64,000 nucleotides of DNA from Candidatus Gastranaerophilales bacterium (GTDB lineage Bacteria; Cyanobacteriota; Vampirovibrionia; Gastranaerophilales; CAJFVJ01): NCBI GenBank assembly GCA_944323485.1, contig CALUSR010000002.1, positions 380,048 to 444,047 on the forward strand. The letters are read 5' to 3'. A program made the translations under genes and the position numbers. Numbering within the stretch: the first letter of the stretch is position 1; each line of letters begins with the position of its first letter. Positions 34,293 through 43,266 of this stretch are shown in pieces. Below the pieces are notes generated by a model, which saw only the letters and a program-made list of their open reading frames with translations, had not been told where the DNA came from and made no database searches.

Positions 34293-35051
34293 TTAATGGA
34301 TTGTAAAACCGCCGTCAACAGAAATTGCTGCACCGTCAACAAAGGTTGCATAAGGCGAACAAAGCCACATAACGGCATGTGCTATTTCATAAGGTTCTCC
34401 AAGTCTGCCTTTTGGAATATCTCTGACCATAGCTTCTTCCATCGCAGGATTTCATTTAATGATATCTTTCGCCATCGGAGTTAATATTACACCCGGTAAA
34501 ACGGCATTAATCCTGATACCTTCCGAAGCGTAATCAATGGAAGCTGTCCTTGTTAACCCGATTATTGCGTGTTTGCAGGCAATATAAGCTGCCTGTCCCG
34601 GGAATCCCGTTATTCCTCCCTGAGATGAAGTATTTACTATGCATCCTTTTTCCGGTTGTTTCAACATTTGGATGATTTCATATTTCATACAGTTCCAAAC
34701 GCCTTTGAGGTCTACTGCAACTGTCTTATCAAATTCTTCATAAGTTATTTCCGCCATTGGTCTTTGGGGAGTCTGAACTCCTGCATTGTTAAATCCGCAG
34801 TCCAGACGCCCGTATTTTTCAACAATCCAGTTAATCATATTTTCAACCTGCTCAGGACTTGATACATCGCATTTATACGAAACAGCACTAAATTCGGCAT
34901 CAGTCAATTCTTTCACCTGAGCATCCATATCAAGCACATCAGAGAGTATAACTTTTGCGCCTGCCTTTGCAAATTCCTGAGCTGTTGCAAGTCCTATACC
35001 CTGAGCAGCTCCGGTACATAAAACCACCTTGTCTTTAAAACATTCTTTCAT
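34293..35051 (-). pseudogene. Short-chain dehydrogenase interrupted by an in-frame TGA
   Basis: A 252-codon SDR frame: GAAQGIGLATAQEF cofactor loop (about 13-26), NNAGVQTPQ, catalytic Ser in NTSSQGGI, and Tyr/Lys in AAYIACKHAIIG. At 34454-34452 the frame meets TGA after MAKDIIK, then continues in the same frame for 52 more codons (NPAMEEAMVRDIPKGRLG...ISVDGGFTIH), exactly the usual SDR C-terminus. A single-base change, for instance GGA to TGA, explains it. The truncated 199-residue product would lack the substrate-loop end and the last strand. UGA is a real stop elsewhere here. Confidence 0.85.
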
Positions 35052-35080
35052 AATAAAGCTCCTTATATTTATATAATTTT

Positions 35081-35111
35081 AGTCTAATATTTGAGAGTCG
35101 CTATCAGTCAA
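35081..35111 (-). promoter_or_regulatory. MerR-type promoter of the SDR-aldo/keto reductase pair
   Basis: Minus strand: TTGACT (35111-35106), 19-base spacer starting GATAGCGACTCT, then TAGACT (35086-35081). Twin of the promoter at 33357. The -35 box overlaps the stop codon of the upstream aldo/keto reductase gene. Confidence 0.5.
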
Positions 35112-36124
35112 GAAATTGTTTCACCGGTATACTCTACTGCCTTAACAGAGCCGAGCTTGTGAATATCCTCGTCAGTTCTGTTTCCATAGATAGTGATTTT
35201 ATTCAGCTCAGTTTCAATATTTGAAAATTCTTCATCAGAAAGTTCCACATCCGCAGCACCAAGATTCTCAACAACTCTTTCATCTTTTCTCATACCGGGA
35301 ATAGGTACAACATGCGGATATTTTTTGAGCATCCATGCAAGAGAAATCTGAGCCGGAGTTATGCCTTTTTTATCTGCAACATCATGAAGCAAATCAAGCA
35401 GAGGTTGATTTTTCTCGACATTATCAGGAGCAAATCTAGTGATAACACGCCTTACATCATCACCTTTATACTGAGTATTTTTGTTGTATTTTCCGCTCAA
35501 AAAACCGCTTGCCATCGGAGAAAATGCTACAAAACCGATATTCAGTTCCTGACATAGAGGGATAACATCTTTTTCAAACATTCTCTCCATCATTGAATAT
35601 TCACTCTGAATAGCACTCAAAGGAGTAACGGCATGAGCTTTTTTGATTTGCTCAACGGTAGACTGAGATTGTCCCCAGGCACGAATCTTACCTTCCTTGA
35701 TAAACTCACCCATCCATGCTGCTACTTCTTCTACATTGCTATCAAGCGGTACTCTATGCTCATAGTAAATGTCTATATAATCTGTCTGTAATCTTTTGAG
35801 AGAATCATTCAATGCATTTGTTATTCCCTTTTTGCTGAGTTTACCCTCAGGAATTTCCTGTCCCGCCTGAAAAACAGGAACAAATTTCGTTGTTAAAACA
35901 ATTTTATCCCTGAAGGGTTTAACAGCCTTCCCGACCAGTTCTTCATTTGTGAAAGGTCCATAAGCCTCAGCGGTATCAAACAATGTGCAGCCGAGGTCAT
36001 AAGCCTTGCGCATTAATCTGATTGATTCTTCTTCCGGAGGAAGTGCGCCGTAACCGTGTGAAAACCCCATGCAGCCCATACCGACTGCAGAAACTTCTAA
36101 ATCTCTTAGTTTTCTGTATTTCAT
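35108..36124 (-). CDS. Aldo/keto reductase (338 residues, AKR13/YhdN-type)
   Basis: Second, unrelated-subgroup carbonyl reductase. It begins MKYRKLRDLEVSAVGMGCMG. Tetrad: Asp/Tyr in TLFDTAEAYGPFTNEELVG (about 47-65), Lys in VLTTKFV, His in DIYYEHRVPLD (about 123-133). The C-terminal VVPIPGMRKDERVVENLGA (about 278-296) binds the cofactor. GAGGAAA lies 7 bases upstream of the ATG; it follows the CMD gene by 22 bases, so it shares the TetR-controlled transcript. Confidence 0.93.
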   Translation of the reverse strand: MKYRKLRDLEVSAVGMGCMGFSHGYGALPPEEESIRLMRKAYDLGCTLFDTAEAYGPFTNEELVGKAVKPFRDKIVLTTKFVPVFQAGQEIPEGKLSKKGITNALNDSLKRLQTDYIDIYYEHRVPLDSNVEEVAAWMGEFIKEGKIRAWGQSQSTVEQIKKAHAVTPLSAIQSEYSMMERMFEKDVIPLCQELNIGFVAFSPMASGFLSGKYNKNTQYKGDDVRRVITRFAPDNVEKNQPLLDLLHDVADKKGITPAQISLAWMLKKYPHVVPIPGMRKDERVVENLGAADVELSDEEFSNIETELNKITIYGNRTDEDIHKLGSVKAVEYTGETIS

Positions 36125-36146
36125 AAATTATTTCCTCTTTTTTATA

Positions 36147-36926
36147 CTATTTTTCCGATGCAAGTTGTTTTGCAGCATTATTCACACACTGCAATGCATT
36201 CAAGCTTCTCGGGTATCCGATGAAGGGGATACCTGCTGAAACTACATTGATGAGAAACTCTCTTGAGTTGCCGACTTTCATATTTCCGACAGAATGAGCC
36301 GTCAGTTGAGGCTCACATCCGCCTTGAGCAGAGATGAAACAAAATGTAATCAGCTCTCTTTGACGCAGAGTAAGCCCGCTTCGTGTATAGTAGTCACCAA
36401 AGCAGTTAGCAGCGAGCCAGACATTTATATGCCTTGTTTCTTCAGGTCCTGATGTGTAGAACTCCCGCATTCCTTCGCCAAAAATATCTACCTGAGCCTG
36501 ATTGCCGTCTTGCAATCTTGTATCTGAAGTTGTATGTGATTGATTCTCAAGAGGAAGTTTTATTCCTCTTTTCTCAAAAATTTCATTGACAGCATTCAGA
36601 AAAGGAAAAACTCTCCCTATGCCGAGATAAGCGACAGCCTGATAAACTATCTCCTTAATTTCAACCGGGGTTACATCACAATTTAAGGCAGCCTGAAGCA
36701 TAACTCTGAACTCATCAATTCCCTGACAACCGAGCAGATAAGAGAGAATAACCATCATTCTCGTTTTATCATCAAGCCCGTATTCACCGTGATTTGTCCG
36801 GTTAATAACTTCATCAAACGCAAAATTGTCAAATCTTTCAACAAATTCAGGATCTGTTTCATACAATTTTGAAACTTCGTCATCAAACATCTTTTTTTGA
36901 TAACTCTTTGCAAATTCTGTAATCAT
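36147..36926 (-). CDS. Double carboxymuconolactone-decarboxylase family protein, cytoplasmic
   Basis: 259 residues, no signal peptide. Two CMD repeats (about 25-125 and 150-255): LDDKTRMMVILSYLLGCQ and LTLRQRELITFCFIS are the matching helices. It resembles the exported protein at 31801, without the leader. The ATG at 36926 is chosen: CAGGTG is 6-8 bases upstream, and a GTG at 36935 lies within that site. The TetR gene ends 19 bases upstream, suggesting one operon TetR-CMD-AKR. Confidence 0.85.
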   Translation of the reverse strand: MITEFAKSYQKKMFDDEVSKLYETDPEFVERFDNFAFDEVINRTNHGEYGLDDKTRMMVILSYLLGCQGIDEFRVMLQAALNCDVTPVEIKEIVYQAVAYLGIGRVFPFLNAVNEIFEKRGIKLPLENQSHTTSDTRLQDGNQAQVDIFGEGMREFYTSGPEETRHINVWLAANCFGDYYTRSGLTLRQRELITFCFISAQGGCEPQLTAHSVGNMKVGNSREFLINVVSAGIPFIGYPRSLNALQCVNNAAKQLASEK

Positions 36927-36945
36927 ATTTTTCACCTGTTATTTC

Positions 36946-37551
36946 TTATTTACCAATATACGGTTTGAGTACTGTCTTAAGCTGGAAGTCACAAAACTTA
37001 TCCGTCCACTCAAGAGGTTCAAATTTCCCGTCAGACATACACCAGCTCACCATCATCCCGTACAGCTCGCTGATAATTATATAGGTCAGCAGCTCAACCG
37101 GTGTATTTTGAATCAACTCGCCGTTTGATACCGCATTATTGAGAATCCCTTTCAGCATCTCAACGTCATAAATCCATTTTTGACCGTCTTTGTTATCAGG
37201 AGTATTATTCGGGTCAAGAACATCTCTCGTCCACTGACGACAGATATGGATGCCGCATGTTTCCACACATTCCATAAATCGATGAAAATAATGCGACAGT
37301 TTTTGACTTATCTCCATATCTTTCATATTTTCGATTTCATCAGCTATCTCAGAGAAAGGCATTCTGCTGATTTCAAGGACAATATCCTCTTTTCTTTTGA
37401 AATAAGTATAAAAAGTTCCCTTTGCCACCCCTGCCTTTCTTGTAATATCCTCAACATTTATCGAATCAAATCCCTTTTCTTTGATAAGTTCAAAAGCGGT
37501 TGAAATGAGTTTTCTTTTTGTTTCAATAGCAGAGAGCTGACGTTTGTTCAT
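36946..37551 (-). CDS. TetR/AcrR-family regulator of the redox cluster
   Basis: 201 residues. HTH at about 11-57 (KLISTAFELIKEKGFDSINVEDITRKAGVAKGTFYTYFKRKEDIV), a textbook TetR recognition helix; the C-terminal helical ligand domain is not assignable. First gene of the minus-strand operon; two overlapping palindromes (37584-37616) sit 33 bases upstream of its start, so autorepression is likely. The inducer could be a reactive carbonyl or quinone, inferred from the enzymes it precedes. Confidence 0.9.
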   Translation of the reverse strand: MNKRQLSAIETKRKLISTAFELIKEKGFDSINVEDITRKAGVAKGTFYTYFKRKEDIVLEISRMPFSEIADEIENMKDMEISQKLSHYFHRFMECVETCGIHICRQWTRDVLDPNNTPDNKDGQKWIYDVEMLKGILNNAVSNGELIQNTPVELLTYIIISELYGMMVSWCMSDGKFEPLEWTDKFCDFQLKTVLKPYIGK

Positions 37552-37583
37552 AATTATCCCTTTCTGAAATTATAATATCATTT

Positions 37584-37616
37584 CGTTGACTAAAAGTCAA
37601 TGACTTATAGTCAACG
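37584..37616 (-). promoter_or_regulatory. Double TetR-type operator
   Basis: Two overlapping perfect inverted repeats, TTGACT-AAA-AGTCAA and TGACT-TAT-AGTCA, inside a 33-base near-palindrome with CGTTGACT at one end and AGTCAACG at the other. Position immediately upstream of the TetR gene. Such nested sites usually bind two repressor dimers. Confidence 0.75.
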
Positions 37617-37645
37617 AATAATAAAAAAAATAAAAATCACCTGCT

Positions 37646-38959
37646 CTATTTGATGTTATTACCTGTTTTATCAATATAGAAACAATTTTCTGACTTATCT
37701 TTTTCTGATTTTCGGATGCAGACATAAGCCTTACCATCCGAAAATGGAAAAGCCTTATTATAACGAAAATCTATGGTTTGGTGTCCTTTTTTATCAATAA
37801 AACCAAATAAACATTGCCTGTTTTCTCTTTTTCCGACAACAGCAAGCCCGTCTGAAAAATCACCTGCGTAGTCATATTTGAAATCAACAGCCATCCGCCC
37901 CTGTTCATCCATATAACCATACAACATTTTGTTACCGCTGATTATTCCAACAGAAACCAGCCCCTCAGAAAAATTACCCAAAAATTCCGCATTTGAGGAA
38001 AAAACAGGTTTCAAATTCTTGTCAAAATAAACAAAATCCGCCTCTGTATTAACCTTTATATAATCATCATACACTACAATTTGTTCTTTAAAGACGGGAG
38101 GTAAAATGTCTTTCTCCTCCATATCTTTCACACCCCAGAGATTATTCTTTTTATATGCAAAATATTTAGAAAATCCGTTATAAGATATTTCTTCATATTT
38201 CCCGCATGGAACAACCTCTTTGTGGGATGCAAGAGTTTCTATCCTCCAGGTGCCGTCTTCGCACATACAGGAAAAGTATTTGTACATTTTTTCAAGCGTT
38301 TTATCGGTAAGCTGTTCAAGTTCATCAGCTTCATCTTTTGATATCTTATTCTTTTTCCCGTCAGGTTTTATCAAATAAATACCATCCTCTTCATACCAGA
38401 TAATTCCATCCTGTTCAAAAGAAAAAAGTTTCTTATCAAATTTTTGAAAAAAAGCTTGTTCAGTAGAAAAAGAAATTTTCGGAATAACTTCTTCGCCTCT
38501 TCCGTTGAAGATTTTCCCCTCAAAACTCGGGTATAACAAATCATCAGACCTGCCATAAGTATTAGTTGCAAACAATCCCCCGGGGAATACAGGCGAAAGA
38601 TAGTCATAATAATCCTTTGAAAGTTGTTTTCCTTTCTTATCAACAAAAAAATACCCGTTGATATTCTTTGCAATAATCATATTCTCAGAAAAAAATTCTA
38701 TCGATGAATCGGGAAGTTCAAGCAGCTTTTTGCCGTTCAAATCATATATTGAATATTTCGGATATAAACGTGCGAGATAGCCGTTTTCCTGTTTTTCCAA
38801 AAATTTATATACCGGTTCAAGAATAATATCTCCAGAAGAATTTTTTATCCCATAATAAGTATGAATTCCTCTTCTTTCCGAAAAAATTTCATCCCCGTAG
38901 GAACTAGAACAAAAAAACATAACAAAAATGAAAGAAAATATTACCGCAAGATGTTTCAT
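37646..38959 (-). CDS. Secreted WG-repeat protein
   Basis: 437 residues; signal peptide MKHLAVIFSFIFVMFFCSSS (cleavage near SYG-D). The rest is WG (KWG leptospira-type) repeats: for example ENGYLARLYPKYSIYDLNGK, NFSEGLVSVGI...YGYMDEQGRMAVDFKYDYAGDFSDGLAVV, and FGFIDKKGHQTIDFRYN, a unit of about 45 residues. Likely periplasmic or surface with a binding role. A GTG one codon earlier (38962) is an alternative start. It follows the membrane-protein gene at 38979 on the same strand. Confidence 0.85.
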   Translation of the reverse strand: MKHLAVIFSFIFVMFFCSSSYGDEIFSERRGIHTYYGIKNSSGDIILEPVYKFLEKQENGYLARLYPKYSIYDLNGKKLLELPDSSIEFFSENMIIAKNINGYFFVDKKGKQLSKDYYDYLSPVFPGGLFATNTYGRSDDLLYPSFEGKIFNGRGEEVIPKISFSTEQAFFQKFDKKLFSFEQDGIIWYEEDGIYLIKPDGKKNKISKDEADELEQLTDKTLEKMYKYFSCMCEDGTWRIETLASHKEVVPCGKYEEISYNGFSKYFAYKKNNLWGVKDMEEKDILPPVFKEQIVVYDDYIKVNTEADFVYFDKNLKPVFSSNAEFLGNFSEGLVSVGIISGNKMLYGYMDEQGRMAVDFKYDYAGDFSDGLAVVGKRENRQCLFGFIDKKGHQTIDFRYNKAFPFSDGKAYVCIRKSEKDKSENCFYIDKTGNNIK

Positions 38960-38978
38960 CACAAAGTACCCTCAAAAA

Positions 38979-39902
38979 TTATTTTGCACACATTGCTTCA
39001 ACTTTTTCGACAACATCAGCTATCGCCAATATTTCGACAAAGTCAGATAACATCTCCTGATAGTCTTTTACGTTGTTAATTGACTTAAAAAACGGCATAT
39101 CAAAAGGATTATAATCATCTATAAAAAGATACATTTTTTTATTTTTGAATACACAGCTGATTTGTTTGTTTGTTTTGATATGAAGCTTTATGAGTTTATC
39201 GACGACATCATCAGTGACAAATTCTTTGACACGGTCGCTGTTATCCGAAAAAATATGAAATATATTATTAAGCTTCGGATTATCTTCCAAATTTATCGGT
39301 TTCAAATCTTTCAGTTTTTTATTCGAAATAGCCGCATCTTGAGTAATCAAAATATGAGAGTTAACACTTTTGTTCAGAAAAAATTCAACAACAAGCCCAA
39401 ATTCATTTGCAAAAAGTCGGTGATTTGAGAGAGAAACATCCTGCACCTTAAATTTTTTATCTCCAAATCTTCCTGAAATCAAAGTATTACAGTCAATATT
39501 TCTATAATATTTGAATAATCCCGTCTCATTAAATTCATCCTTTGATGAACTCTGACGGGTTTTATTTTGAGCAGAAAAATCTCCAATAAAATTAAGCATT
39601 TTCTTCAAAAAAATATTTTTTGCAATGGATTTATACCGCTCGTTATAGCAAAAAGGAATAAAAGCAAGAAGAAACAACAATGCAAATATGGCATTCAGCT
39701 TTAGTGTATTTTCAAGAATCCCTGTATAAGACAGATATTTTATACTCAAACTTATAATAAAAAGTGAATATGCAATTGACAAGATTAACTGACGCATAAA
39801 TTCAAATTTATTAAGAGTTGCTGCTATATTATTTTTGAAAAATTCTCTGAAATCCTTGCTGTTTATTCTCTGTATCAATTCTCTAGAATTATTTTTATCC
39901 AT
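38979..39902 (-). CDS. Membrane protein of unknown function (DUF3137-like layout)
   Basis: 307 residues. Two membrane segments at about 38-56 (LILSIAYSLFIISLSIKYL) and 67-85 (LNAIFALLFLLAFIPFCY) form a hairpin, followed by a ~215-residue soluble domain. That domain includes GDKKFKVQDVSLSN, FVTDDVVDKLIKLH and KKMYLFIDDYNPFDMP. The two-TM-plus-soluble layout and the segment around KKMYLFI recall DUF3137 proteins; I treat this as a weak similarity. Likely co-transcribed with the WG-repeat gene 16 bases downstream. Confidence 0.65.
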   Translation of the reverse strand: MDKNNSRELIQRINSKDFREFFKNNIAATLNKFEFMRQLILSIAYSLFIISLSIKYLSYTGILENTLKLNAIFALLFLLAFIPFCYNERYKSIAKNIFLKKMLNFIGDFSAQNKTRQSSSKDEFNETGLFKYYRNIDCNTLISGRFGDKKFKVQDVSLSNHRLFANEFGLVVEFFLNKSVNSHILITQDAAISNKKLKDLKPINLEDNPKLNNIFHIFSDNSDRVKEFVTDDVVDKLIKLHIKTNKQISCVFKNKKMYLFIDDYNPFDMPFFKSINNVKDYQEMLSDFVEILAIADVVEKVEAMCAK

Positions 39903-39991
39903 TTTTACATTCCTGTTACTTTTATTTACTTATTTTATCTTATTTGTTTTAATAAAAAATGATGTATTTGTATTATGCGGGAAACATAAAA

Positions 39992-40558
39992 ATGCCGTTT
40001 ATTTTTGAAAAACAGAGTATAGAGGATGTTGTTCTCATCAAACCGAAAGTGTTCGAAGATGACAGAGGTTTTTTCCTTGAAAGCTACAAATATTCAGAAT
40101 TTTATAACAACGGGATAAAAGAAGTCTTCATTCAGGATAACCACTCAAAATCATCATATGGTGTCCTTCGAGGGCTCCACTACCAGCTTAATCCCAAAGC
40201 ACAGGGAAAACTTCTGAGATGTACCGAAGGAAAGATTTTTGATGTTGCTGTTGATATCAGAAAAGGCTCGCCGACCTTCGGCAAGTGGGTCGGAGTAGAA
40301 CTTTCCGAAGAAAATAAACATATGTTCTATATTCCTGCAGGTTTTGCCCATGGTTTTGTCGCACTATCAGATAAAGTACAATTGCTTTATAAAGCTACAG
40401 AAGAATATTCTCCGGAAAATGACCGCGGCATAAGATGGAATGACCCTGATATAAATATCAACTGGAACATAAATTTTGAACCGGTTTTATCGGAAAAAGA
40501 TAAAAAACAACCAATGTTGAAAGACGCTGAAATAAATTTTGTATTTGAACAAAAATAA
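39992..40558 (+). CDS. rmlC: dTDP-4-dehydrorhamnose 3,5-epimerase
   Basis: Third step of dTDP-L-rhamnose synthesis. 188 residues from the ATG at 39992, where the product starts as the family does; a frame from 39959 adds 11 residues without support. The double-stranded beta-helix has VFEDDRGFFLESY (about 17-29), VLRGLHYQ with catalytic His (about 60), VAVDIRKGSPTFGKWVGVEL and IPAGFAHGFVAL. First gene of rmlC-B-D-A. All four rhamnose genes are present and overlapping or nearly so. Confidence 0.95.
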   Translation: MPFIFEKQSIEDVVLIKPKVFEDDRGFFLESYKYSEFYNNGIKEVFIQDNHSKSSYGVLRGLHYQLNPKAQGKLLRCTEGKIFDVAVDIRKGSPTFGKWVGVELSEENKHMFYIPAGFAHGFVALSDKVQLLYKATEEYSPENDRGIRWNDPDININWNINFEPVLSEKDKKQPMLKDAEINFVFEQK

Positions 40559-40577
40559 TAAACATAAGGAAAAAATA

Positions 40578-41555
40578 ATGAAATTATTAATAACAGGAGG
40601 AGCAGGTTTTATCGGCAGCTGCTTTGTCAGATATATGCTCAAAAATCACCCGGATTATAAAATCATAAATCTGGATGCCCTTACATACGCAGGAAATCTT
40701 GATAATCTGAAAGACGTAGAAACAAACCCTAACTACTCATTTGTTCATGGCAACATATGTGATAAACAGCTTGTTGACTCTCTTATGTCACAGGTTGATG
40801 TCTGCGTCAACTTTGCAGCGGAATCGCATGTTGACAGAAGTATCACAGGTCCTGAAATTTTTATACAGACAAATGTAGGCGGAACTCTGAATCTTCTTGA
40901 AATGGCAAAAAAACATAAAATAAGTCGTTATCTGCAGGTTTCAACTGATGAAGTCTATGGCACTCTCGGGAAAACAGGATATTTCACCGAAACAACTCCT
41001 CTTGCTCCAAACAGTCCTTATTCTGCATCAAAAGCAAGTGCCGATATGCTCGTCAGAGCATACTATGAAACATACAAAATGCCTGTTCTGACAACAAGAT
41101 GTTCAAACAACTACGGACCTTATCAATTTCCCGAAAAACTTATCCCGCTGTTTATATCAAACCTTCTCAAAGGCGAGAAAGTTCCTGTCTATGGAGATGG
41201 AATGAACATCAGAGACTGGCTCTATGTCTATGACCACTGTAGCGCAATTGACACAGTTCTGCATAAAGGAAGACTCGGTGAAGTTTATAACATCGGAGGC
41301 AACAACGAAAAAGCAAACATCGAAATCACAAAACTCCTGATTAAAGAACTGGGCAGAGATGAATCTTCAATAAAATACGTCGAAGACCGACTTGGTCATG
41401 ACAGACGTTATGCCATCGACAGCTCAAAAATCCAGAAGGAACTCGGCTGGCATCCTTCAGTAACCTTCGAAGAAGGGATAAAAATTACCATCGACTGGTA
41501 TCTGAACAATCAGGACTGGATTAAACGCCTCGAAAACAGAGAGGTAGCGGTATGA
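40578..41555 (+). CDS. rmlB: dTDP-glucose 4,6-dehydratase
   Basis: Second step of the rhamnose pathway, extended SDR fold, 325 residues. The cofactor loop GGAGFIGS starts at residue 7; NFAAESHVDRSI (about 80-91), STDEVYG (catalytic Thr-Asp-Glu, about 120) and YSASKAS (Tyr/Lys, about 146) are all intact. The start at 40578 has AAGGA upstream; the in-frame extension back to 40539 lies within rmlC. Overlaps rmlD by 4 bases. Confidence 0.96.
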   Translation: MKLLITGGAGFIGSCFVRYMLKNHPDYKIINLDALTYAGNLDNLKDVETNPNYSFVHGNICDKQLVDSLMSQVDVCVNFAAESHVDRSITGPEIFIQTNVGGTLNLLEMAKKHKISRYLQVSTDEVYGTLGKTGYFTETTPLAPNSPYSASKASADMLVRAYYETYKMPVLTTRCSNNYGPYQFPEKLIPLFISNLLKGEKVPVYGDGMNIRDWLYVYDHCSAIDTVLHKGRLGEVYNIGGNNEKANIEITKLLIKELGRDESSIKYVEDRLGHDRRYAIDSSKIQKELGWHPSVTFEEGIKITIDWYLNNQDWIKRLENREVAV

Positions 41556-42388
41556 CACGAATTCTGGTTACCGGCGCAAAAGGAATGCTCGGGCAGGACT
41601 TATGTCCCATGCTCGACCAAAACGGATTTGAAGTAATCCCTTCTGACTATCAGGAGATGGATATCACTGACCTGAAACAGGTGGAATCTTTTATTGATAC
41701 AAATACCCCGGGGATGATAATCCACTGTGCAGCCTACACAAATGTTGATAAAGCCGAAGAAGATAAAGATAATGCTTTTTTGATTAATGAAAAAGGAAGC
41801 GAAAACCTCGCAAAAATTTCAGGAGAAAAAAGCATACCGATTATTGCAATCAGCACGGACTACGTTTTCGACGGGACGGCAAACAAACCGTATACGCCAG
41901 AAGACAAAACAAATCCGATTAATGTCTACGGGGCTTCAAAACTTGCAGGAGAGCTTGCAATCAGGAAATATAACCCGATGCACTACATCGCAAGAACAAG
42001 CTGGCTGTATGGAATCCATGGCAAAAACTTTGTCGAAACAATGCTCTCTCTGGCAGAAAAATTACCTCAGCTGAAAGTTGTCAACGACCAAGTCGGCTGT
42101 CCTACCTGGACCGTCGCACTCTCTTACGGCATCTTGAACCTGATTAGACAGGAGATGCCCTATGGTATCTATCACCTCTGCGGTAGCGGTTATACCTCAT
42201 GGCATGGATTTGCAGAAAAAATCTTTGAACTCTCAAACATAGACAAAACCGTAACCCCATGCTCAACAGAAGAATTTCCCCGTCCCGCATCAAGACCGAA
42301 ATACTCTGTTATGGATAACAAAGGAATGCTTCCTGCGTGGGAAGACTCTCTTAAAAACTACTTACAACTGAGGAATATGACAAAATGA
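41552..42388 (+). CDS. rmlD: dTDP-4-dehydrorhamnose reductase
   Basis: Final step, reducing the 4-keto group to dTDP-L-rhamnose. 278 residues: [10 protein letters not shown] (about 8-17), [15 protein letters not shown] (about 61-75), STDYVFDGT (about 102) and YGASKLAGE with catalytic Tyr/Lys (about 127-135). RTSWLYG is typical of the family. The ATG overlaps the rmlB stop and its stop overlaps the rmlA start (ATGA at both ends), implying translational coupling. Confidence 0.96.
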   Translation: MTRILVTGAKGMLGQDLCPMLDQNGFEVIPSDYQEMDITDLKQVESFIDTNTPGMIIHCAAYTNVDKAEEDKDNAFLINEKGSENLAKISGEKSIPIIAISTDYVFDGTANKPYTPEDKTNPINVYGASKLAGELAIRKYNPMHYIARTSWLYGIHGKNFVETMLSLAEKLPQLKVVNDQVGCPTWTVALSYGILNLIRQEMPYGIYHLCGSGYTSWHGFAEKIFELSNIDKTVTPCSTEEFPRPASRPKYSVMDNKGMLPAWEDSLKNYLQLRNMTK

Positions 42389-43257
42389 AAGGAATCGTAC
42401 TTGCAGGAGGTTCAGGAACACGCCTCTATCCCGTAACAAAAGCCATCTCAAAGCAGCTGCTGCCGATATATGATAAACCAATGGTTTACTACCCGATTTC
42501 AGTGCTTATGCTCGCAGGAATCAGAGATATTCTCATAATCTCCACGCCAGAAGACATATCAAAATTCGAAAATCTGCTCTCTGACGGCTCGCAGTTTGGA
42601 GTCAACTTCAGCTATAAAATACAGCCTTCTCCTGACGGGCTTGCTCAGGCATTTATTCTTGGAGAAGAATTTATCGGAGATGACACAGCAGCACTAGTTC
42701 TCGGGGATAATGTCTTCTATGGACAGAGTTTTTCTCGAACACTGCAAAATGCGGTAAACAGAGTTGAAACCTCAGGCGGTGCAACTGTCTTCGGATACAG
42801 AGTGCGTGACCCTCAGCGTTTTGGAGTTGTCGAATTTGATGAAAACGGAAAAGCCCTCTCAATCGAAGAAAAACCAAAAAATCCAAAATCAAACTATGCG
42901 GTAACAGGCCTGTACTTCTATGACAACAAAGTTGTTGAATATGCAAAAAATCTGAAACCATCCGCCCGTGGCGAACTTGAGATTACTGACCTCAACAATA
43001 TCTATCTCAAAAATGACAAGCTGCATGTTGAACTTCTCGGACGAGGATTTGCATGGCTTGATACGGGAACACATGAATCTTTGTTGCAAGCAGGTCAATA
43101 TGTCCAAACAGTCGAAAACAATCAGGGAATAAAAATTGCCTGCCTCGAGGAAATTGCTTATAATATGGGCTTTTTGAAAAAAGAAGATATTGAAAAAATA
43201 TCTTCACAGTATAAAAATAATGAGTACTACGGTTATATAAAAAGTTTAATAAAATAG
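42385..43257 (+). CDS. rmlA: Glucose-1-phosphate thymidylyltransferase
   Basis: First step, making dTDP-glucose from Glc-1-P and dTTP. 290 residues with the nucleotide-binding signature [13 protein letters not shown] (about 6-18), the metal Asp in VLGDNVFYG (about 107-115), [20 protein letters not shown] (about 160-179), and the C-terminal [11 protein letters not shown]. Length and motifs match RmlA. Ends 9 bases before a glycosyltransferase gene, linking rhamnose supply to polysaccharide assembly. Confidence 0.96.
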   Translation: MKGIVLAGGSGTRLYPVTKAISKQLLPIYDKPMVYYPISVLMLAGIRDILIISTPEDISKFENLLSDGSQFGVNFSYKIQPSPDGLAQAFILGEEFIGDDTAALVLGDNVFYGQSFSRTLQNAVNRVETSGGATVFGYRVRDPQRFGVVEFDENGKALSIEEKPKNPKSNYAVTGLYFYDNKVVEYAKNLKPSARGELEITDLNNIYLKNDKLHVELLGRGFAWLDTGTHESLLQAGQYVQTVENNQGIKIACLEEIAYNMGFLKKEDIEKISSQYKNNEYYGYIKSLIK

Positions 43258-43266
43258 GACAGAAAA

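Noticed and set aside
34293-34460. UGA recoding (as glycine or selenocysteine) explaining the SDR's internal TGA
   Set aside because: Several genes here end in TGA (for example rmlB, the response regulator), no other ORF shows internal TGA, and no selenocysteine-type hairpin follows the codon.
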